Positions 57,711 to 64,000 of a DNA stretch of 64,000 bases are shown here, piece by piece. The stretch spans positions 17,961,507 to 18,025,506 of the forward strand of contig CM055743.1 of NCBI GenBank assembly GCA_029465975.1, given 5' to 3'. The stretch is from Dallia pectoralis (lineage: Eukaryota; Chordata; Actinopteri; Esociformes; Umbridae). How positions within the stretch are numbered: the first letter of the stretch is position 1; every line of letters starts with the position of its first letter. The notes beneath the pieces were generated by a model. The model was not told the DNA's origin and did not search any database. It was given only the letters and a program-made list of their open reading frames with translations. Made by a program: the position numbers and the translations under genes.

Positions 57711-60700
57711 TTATTGTAATTTCTCCAGCAGCTGAAGGATTTCTTGTTGGCCACGATACAGTTTCTTCAAACCTCTCGGAAGGTAGCGGCAGGACGACAA
57801 GTTTAAGTAATCCAGTGATGTAGACTGTCCTATTATTAACCTGCGAAAGACAAAAAAATGCTTCATTTTCTCTTCATGCATTATTTTTAGGGATGCACCG
57901 AATATTCGGCCGAAATATGTTGTGATCTATTCGGATCCTCTGCACTTCATCGCGACTGTACTTGATCTGCGTTATAAAGACCATTAGTTGGATGCAGAAA
58001 TAAAGCAGCGCGCACGAGAAATGATCCAGGCTGCGATGGATGCGGAGAACCCGCGTGGAGACGGAGCAATAGCGCACGGAGCAGTAGGGCACGGAGCAGC
58101 AGCGCACGGAGATCAGAGCGCAGAAAAAAAGACTCGTCTCTCTGCACTAGATGAGGGGCATGCACCCGCGTTGTCTGATATGTTCAGTGAAATCCTGCAA
58201 GAAAGTGCCTCACATGGGCGTAGGTTTAGGGGGGGACGCTGGGGACATGTCCTCAACAACATTTTAACATGACTAAATTGTCCCCACCAATATTTTAGCG
58301 AACTCCGTTATGAGTTTGTGAAGCGATTTGGGTCAATTCCGACCGTAGCGCCAGGAGGACGGTACTAGAAACGCCGTAATTTGATTGGCTAAAAAACCTA
58401 GGGGAGGGGAGTTCTGACACGCTATAAGTACACAGGATAGTGACTGAAGACAACAGTAAAGTTACCAGTGCTTTCTGTTAATACATACCCCATATGTTAG
58501 AATCTTGCAGTCACAATAAACAGTGGAAATGTTTCCTGTGTATATTTTGCTTATGTAATGTGGCCTATTTGGGATATCCCATTAGTAGGGGCGGAGTAGT
58601 GGCACCACCAGGGTCGCTACAATATATTGAATCTGACAAACAGCATTACCATCTAAAAGTTGAACGCCAGGTACTACATAATGATTTTTGTCTGCACATG
58701 GATAGGCCTATGCTAGTTAAACTTTAGTGTAGTATAAAAGCAACAGGCTATTGTCTCAACTAAACGCAAAAATAATCACATTATTCTCAGTAAAAGTTCA
58801 CTTGCCGGAGGGGGGGGGAGAGATGTCCCCACCAAAGCTGAGACCAAACCTACGCCCTTGGTGCCTCATATCCATAAATGCAATGGTACTAATAATTGGC
58901 ATAATTTATTTCGGTGTTTCGGTTTTCGGTCTTGGTTTTCTCTTTTTCGGTTTTCGGTTTCGGCCAAGAATTTTCATTTCGGTGCATCCCTAATTTTTTT
59001 AAAACAATACAAAAAAAATGCACCAGCCATATTATTGCCTAATATTGTGTAGGTCCTCCTTTTGCCACCAGAACAACACTGACCCGTCAAGACATAACTA
59101 AACTAGACCCCTGAAGATGTGCTGTGGTCTCTGGCACTATGGCGTTAGCAGCAGGTCCTGTAAGTTGTGAGGTGAAGCCTCCATGGATCGGACTTGGATT
59201 GAGTTCTTAAGAATTTGGAGGCCAAGTCAACACCACAAACTGTTTATATGAAACAAACTGCGCTGCCCTGTGTGTTCTGACACCATTCAATCAGAACCAG
59301 CATGAACCTTTCAGCAGTTTCACCTACAGTAGCTCGTCTGTTGTATCGGACCACACGGGCCAGCCTTCGCTCCCAACGTACATAAATAAGCCCCCGATGA
59401 CCCTGTTGCCGGATCATCGCTGTTACTGACCACAGCAGACCGAGAACACCCTAGAGGAGCTGCCGTTCTGGAGATGCTCTGACCCAGTCGTCTAGCCCTC
59501 ACAACTTGTTCTGATATTATTTGGAAAGTTGGAATTTGTTCTGATATTATTTGAAACTTTCAACATACAGAAGCAAGTATAGGGTTTATCAACTTGTTGA
59601 TGCGTGCTCTGTCAGGTTTCAGACGGGGTGTTTGAAAAAGCAAAATAAATCTGATTGGTTTATAAAATTAATCGTATTGGTTTCTACGGTCAGAAAAACA
59701 GTCTTTTGACAACTCTGATGCGTTATGACTATGCCAACGTTGCGACTATGCCTATGCGACTATGCCCCCCCCCATTACCATTACACGTAGCTTAGTAACA
59801 TTCACTTTCATATTCTTGTCACAGTAGATATATTATGCACTGGTCCTTTTATGGCATAAGGAGTGTTTTGTTTAAAAGAAGATGTATGATGTTGCCTACC
59901 TGAGGGCAGGGGTTGTAACCTTGGTCCCACTAAGGTTGAGCGAACTAAGGACACCATCTGCTCCGGATCCTTGAGCTAGATAGCCCATGGCAATCTCCAT
60001 GTCCTCCTCACAGAAAAGCTGGTTGGCGAGGTCCAGCTCCTTCAGAGTTCTGCTCCATTTCTGGGCCAGCAGGTTTAGTCCTTTCTTGGACAAGGACACT
60101 GTGACATTGCTGCTGAAGTACAGTCCCCAAAACAGACACTTGAGTTCTATAAAAAAAATAGATATTAATAATGATCAGTATATATACACTATACAATATA
60201 ACAAAGTAGCAAAGCCCAGAACTCAGAGCAGAGCCCGATTGGGTCAAATACTCCACTAGTGGTACCAACAATGGTTTACCGCACCTTGACAAGGTAAGGC
60301 AGAGAGTCCGGCAGCTGTGACCCGGGAACAGCCTCTGAGGTCCAACACACGCAGTTTAGGGGAGTTGTAGAGAATCTTGGTCAGGTCCTGGTCGGTCATG
60401 AAGGAGACGGCGGTGGTGGCCATACACAGCTCCTCTAGGAGCGGGAATCCAGACGTGGAACCGGACCCGCTGCGAGACATTTTAGGCATCGGAATGACGT
60501 TCAGCATTCGGAAAGTCTGAGCAACAAAAAACAAGAATGAATCAATGAAACGACTTATGTTCACCCGTGTATGTCATAAAAATCAACTGCATAAAGAACA
60601 AATACCTGAAGTTTAGGGCAAGCGTTTTGCAACGCTTGGATGCAGATTGCAAGCTGGCAGTATCCACTGTCCAGCTTTGTGTTGATTTCCAGCAATTGCA

Positions 60701-63043
60701 ATTCAGGGCAGCATCCTCTCTAGAAGAATTACAGTATGAACAGATATTTTGGCACAATATAATTCCAATAGACATACTATGCATCAAATGTATAACTTTT
60801 ATTTTTTCGTACAGAGGAAATATTGGATTAAAACATCTTGTGCTTAGTGATGATATGTTAACTTAGCACAATTGCTTGACATCTGCAGGTAAAGGAGCCA
60901 GTTTCACTTAAAAGCAGAGTGGTTAGGATATGCATACAATTATAATGTTTTGATGTTTCATTGTAGGTCAACACAGTTACCAGTAGCAACAACTGGACAG
61001 AACTGAGAAGCCAATACCATTCTTGAAAGTATAAAGGTATATTTCACTAATTCTAAAACAAGTTGGCAAAGATATCAGCAGACCTCAACCATAAAACTTT
61101 GCAGTCGCAGGTAGTGTAACTTACTGAGATAGCAGTAAGAAGTCTGTCATTTCGGGGCCCGTGGGTGAACAGAATCTCTCTAATATGACTGCCATGGGAT
61201 TCCAAGAAGGCTACAAGCCCTTCCACCTGTATCTACACCAGGAAGGTAAAGTACAATATTAGACATGAAACCATCTTCAGTAAACACAAAGCACTGATAC
61301 AGACAACATGCCGAAAACCCAAGAGCAAGCACTAACAAGAAATTGATAGTCACTCCAGATAAATTCCCAGTACGGCTCAGACCCACTGACAAGCTCTTTA
61401 ACTTACCTCAGAATACTGGACATTGATTCTATCCAGTGACTGACAGCTGCTACTCAGGCTCTGAAAGGCTTTCTCCGTAACGCCTGTACAGTATGCAAGC
61501 TTGAGCGAGCGAAGATGTGGGCAGGACTGGGATACAACCTGTTGGGTAAACAGCGAGATGTAGATCATGAATCAGAACGCTATCAGACTGTAATGTGCTT
61601 CTAATGATTGTATAATGACTTAAGGCACACGGGGTCGACATAAACAATAGCCCTATGTCCACACGGCAATTTTACGAAACAAAAACATCCAAACATTCTA
61701 AAAACTGAATCAAAACTACATTTCATGATGGTACTTAGTCCCAATACACTGTAGAACTGTTATACGGCAGCAACACGCCATAACGTTTTCCGAGCATTGG
61801 CCTAATTTAGGCAGTAAATGGCAAAAGAAACTGAATTTTGCTGTGGATTCAGTATAAATTCGTACCTCTACAACGTGGTCAACATTCTTTTTCCAGTGGT
61901 TGAGAGAAAAGTCTCTTAGTTGAGAAAATCTTCATAAAATAAGACAGAAATAAACCATTACTACGTACAGAAAAATTGTTAATAGCCGATTAACATAAAT
62001 ATGTTTTCATTACTAAAATGATGTTAGAGAGTTGATCAGGCCAGTCTTTTTTGTGTTATGAGAAGAACAAACCCATCAAGGCTCATTAGCCAATAACTTA
62101 AACTGTACAGGCAAAACTGTGTCTGTTTAACCGCCCAAAAAACACTATTAATTGCACATTTTACTTACCATGCGTACTTGCAATTTTGCCTCAGGTGTAT
62201 GACACATCGTTAGTTTGATTAAACGTCAACTAAATAACACTGACCTGTTTTCTGCAAGCCAGTTTACAGTGTCCCTGACCTTAATTTCGGTTTTGGGCAA
62301 CTGAGTTTTACCAGGCTCCAACCAGCAGTAACCCATGGACACACTGCGCCACAAAACTGGACTGGCAGAAGCAGCATTCCAGAGCTGGCACACCCTTGCC
62401 ACCCTAAAGCAGTGAACCATAAGTTAAATCTATTATTTAATTATGCACGTTTAAACATTTTCCTGGATGAGTGTATTTTTTTACAAAATGTTTTGTAAGA
62501 ATATATGTATAAATTATATGGATGAAAAATGAGGCCACATTGAACATTGCATTACCTGCAAAGGAATGGTACTGCCCCATTTTGTTGAACTACCATCTTG
62601 AAAATATTAACCAACACTTCCAGTGGTAGACTCTGACCCCATCGGTCAAAGCAGTCCGCTGGCTGTTGTTTTCGTGTTGTCCTCCGTTCGGCTTTCTTAA
62701 TCTGTGGCTTTTTTGGAGCTTTAGACTTATTCTTAGTCTTTGCCTTAGTGTCTTTGGCTTTTCCTTTAATGCTTTTCTTTCTCCCTTTCGTGTTTGGCCG
62801 CCATATGTTTTCATATTGATTGGTGTTTGATATGATTAAGAGCATATCCTCTCCTTGTTCCACCGTGTAACCGAGCTTTGGGGTTCTGCTGACTTTGGGC
62901 TTCTTTCTTTTCTTGGGCTTAACATCGCTGGGCACAAACGACTTCCTCTTCTTTGTTGTTGTTGGTGCTGCTGCAAATGAGCTATACGGGGTATCGCTGT
63001 CTGCAATTGCCAAAGACAGTCTCACAGGTGTATCATCTTCCAT
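57711..63043 (-). CDS. fbxl6: F-box and leucine-rich repeat protein 6, nine coding exons
   Basis: Minus-strand exons, in order: 63,043-62,556; 62,403-62,245; 61,929-61,866; 61,538-61,407; 61,226-61,125; 60,719-60,606; 60,516-60,285; 60,146-59,900; 57,840-57,711. All have GT/AG borders and join in frame to 1668 bases, 555 residues plus TAA; human FBXL6 is about 539. The N-terminus is Lys-rich (KKRKK, KPKKRKKPK) and probably nuclear-targeting. The F-box follows near residues 135-185 (WGQSLPLEVLVNIFKMVVQQ, then VCQLWNAASASPVLWRSVSM) and binds Skp1. Leucine-rich repeats fill the rest (LRSLKLAYCTGVTEKAF; LRVLDLRGCSRVTAAGLSAL; LDYLNLSSCRYLPRGLKKLY). It should be a substrate receptor of an SCF ubiquitin ligase. 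The start ATG (63,043) has a good context (AAGATGG); an in-frame upstream ATG at 63,091 is less likely. The last intron (2.06 kb) holds three transposon insertions. Confidence 0.94.
57888..58992 (+). mobile_element. hAT element in fbxl6 last intron, itself interrupted
   Basis: Inverted ends TAGGGATGCACCG (57,888) and CGGTGCATCCCTA (to 58,992) are flanked by ATTATTTT and ATTTTTTT, an 8-bp duplication with one mismatch. The ends are followed by TTCGGTTTTCGG-type subterminal repeats, a well-known teleost hAT signature. Inside, 57,960-58,200 encodes SDPLHFIATVLDLRYKDH and EIKQRAREMIQAAMDAE, resembling a segment of the hAT transposase catalytic region, in + orientation. A second hAT element (58,213-58,860) splits it. 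Most of the transposase is deleted. Confidence 0.8.
58213..58860. mobile_element. hAT-like element inserted in the other hAT element
   Basis: 648 bp with inverted ends CATGGGCGTAGGTTT and (reverse complement of the right end) CAAGGGCGTAGGTTT, flanked by the perfect 8-bp duplication GTGCCTCA at 58,205-58,212 and 58,861-58,868. No transposase frame. GGGGACA and TGTCCCC motifs repeat just inside both ends. Its ends resemble those of the element at 26,039 (GGCGTA core). Confidence 0.85.
59020..59520 (-). mobile_element. Tc1-like transposon relic in fbxl6 last intron
   Basis: On the minus strand 59,320-59,502 encodes RRLGQSISRTAAPLGCSRSA, the first helix-turn-helix of a Tc1-like transposase, followed by degraded SNRRATV-like sequence. 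On the + strand 59,040-59,220 corresponds to the 3' end of the same transposase gene (TATTGTGTAGGTCCTCC onward). The middle of the gene is deleted. It is the same family as the relic at 25,880-27,600, opposite orientation. Frame-broken and inactive. Confidence 0.78.
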
Positions 63044-63564
63044 CTTTTTGGTAGTTAATTTTTGCACTTCTCTGCACAAGCACTGCCACACTGGTCGTAT
63101 CCCTAACCTACTTCATTCATGCATAGCTGTACTGTAAAATGTATAAATCTAAACGTGGATAACGATAGCAAAAACGAATCAATAAAATATATGTACAAAT
63201 ATTTTGCAAAACAGTCGTACACAAAAAGCTAGCTGGGCTTATGTCAGTTACTACTAGCTAGTAACGTCACGCATTGCAAGATGATGCTATGCTAACGCGT
63301 TACGGTTGGTTGCATTACATCATCACCACTCTGTCAAAAGCTATTAATACATGTCAATAACGACGAAGTCGTAGCGAATCCCAATAAACGTATTTTCATT
63401 TTAAGATGCGCCGTTAACGGTTTGTTTAACCTAATAAAAAAAGGCAGGAAACCGAGTAGCGAGCTAGCTAAGCAACTGTAAACAATAACAGCACAAAAGC
63501 CGGACCCATAATGCACCTCGACAGGTATCTTTTGGTTTAGCAAACGCTCCTTGGTTCAACCGCA
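63044..63564. promoter_or_regulatory. probable shared promoter between fbxl6 and a divergent gene
   Basis: The fbxl6 5' end and a possible + strand first exon lie head to head within about 0.6 kb. A CCAAT box in TTGTCCAATCAG lies at 63,606-63,617, just past this interval. No TATA box is obvious. In mammals FBXL6 has a divergent neighbour (SLC52A2, from memory), which fits but is not shown by this sequence. Confidence 0.4.
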
Positions 63565-63767
63565 TTGGTTGAAAGTGCCCAGATAACCCGCCTCCGCGAT
63601 TATATTGTCCAATCAGATAGTTTTGCTCCCATGCTTCGCAGGGAGGGAGAACACAGTACGGGACAAATTACTGCAACCATACAGCAGTTAGCTGCCTCTC
63701 TAAAATGCATGAAAACACTTGGTTTAAGTTTCCGATCAAGAGTTAAAAGAAAGAGCAAAACGTGGTA
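63565..63767 (+). other. candidate first exon of a divergent gene
   Basis: A + strand stretch ends in AAAACGTG followed by GTAAGC, a good splice donor (GT at 63,766-63,767 or shortly before). The open frame across it (67 codons) has no recognisable domain, so this may be a 5'UTR exon. By synteny the gene could be slc52a2, a riboflavin transporter, but no transporter sequence is visible. The rest to 64,000 looks like intron. Confidence 0.3.
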
Positions 63768-64000
63768 AGCAATGCGTCTAGTTGTTTGTGTGAGATGTGC
63801 ATTATAGATATGCATGCAAAATCCGTTCGTTTTTATTTACAAGAATAGCATCGCAAATATTTTGCTAGTTAGCTGAGTAGCTAACAGTATTAGCATAGTT
63901 AGGGATAGTACATTATGGAATTAGCAGTAGCTATTAGCGATGCTAACGTTATCTCAAATGTTTAAGCCACTTAGAAAGCTAGTTGCTAGTTGACTACTGT

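Noticed and set aside
58751..59052. Phe/Gly-rich frames (VFGLGFLFFGFRFRP)
   Set aside because: They are translations of TTTCGG subterminal repeats of the hAT element.
63091..63091. Upstream ATG as the fbxl6 start
   Set aside because: It is in frame, but the ATG at 63,043 has the better context; the longer N-terminus cannot be excluded without transcript data.

Overview
The window is vertebrate nuclear DNA, almost certainly from a teleost fish. It has spliced genes with GT/AG introns, CCAAT- and AATAAA-type signals, very large plakin genes, and a typical fish transposon mix: a Rex3-like LINE, a DIRS tyrosine-recombinase retrotransposon, Tc1-like, hAT and piggyBac-like DNA elements, and many minisatellites. 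The species cannot be fixed from the sequence. No prokaryotic operon, CRISPR array or free virus is present.

Layout. (1) 1-12,300, + strand: the 3' end of plectin (plec), i.e. an intron, the single large rod exon (735-4085), the last exon with six plakin repeat domains and the GSR-rich tail (4205-10426), and a 3'UTR. (2) 12.3-30.8 kb: a gene desert built from minisatellites (25, 26/24, 22 and 53 bp units), an old direct duplication (about 13.93-14.96 kb and 17.03-22.0 kb), a Rex3-like LINE with a 12-bp target-site duplication, a Tc1-like relic split by a hAT element, and a 1.09-kb fold-back palindrome. (3) 30,852-45,551, + strand: epiplakin (eppk1), a single-exon plakin gene with about 15 plakin repeat domains. 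The last nine and a half units are almost identical 1047-bp repeats. Five small indels that total 6 bases break the frame and then restore it; they look like assembly errors. (4) 46.4-56.9 kb: a three-level nest. A piggyBac-like element flanked by TTAA contains a hAT element with an 8-bp target-site duplication, and the hAT contains a DIRS retrotransposon inserted 2 bp from its end. (5) 57,228-57,470: a decayed plakin-repeat fragment. (6) 57,711-63,043, - strand: fbxl6, nine coding exons, 555 residues, with two hAT elements (one inside the other) and a Tc1-like relic in its last intron. (7) 63.0-64.0 kb: a probable shared promoter with the first exon of a divergent + strand gene.

Biology. plec and eppk1 are neighbouring cytolinker paralogues that bind intermediate filaments through plakin repeats; the plakin relic downstream suggests the family once extended further here. 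fbxl6 encodes an F-box/leucine-rich-repeat substrate receptor for SCF ubiquitin ligases. From memory, PLEC, EPPK1 and FBXL6 share one chromosome arm in mammals (human 8q24.3), so this looks like conserved synteny. Family names rest on recognition of protein motifs and element ends, without database searches.
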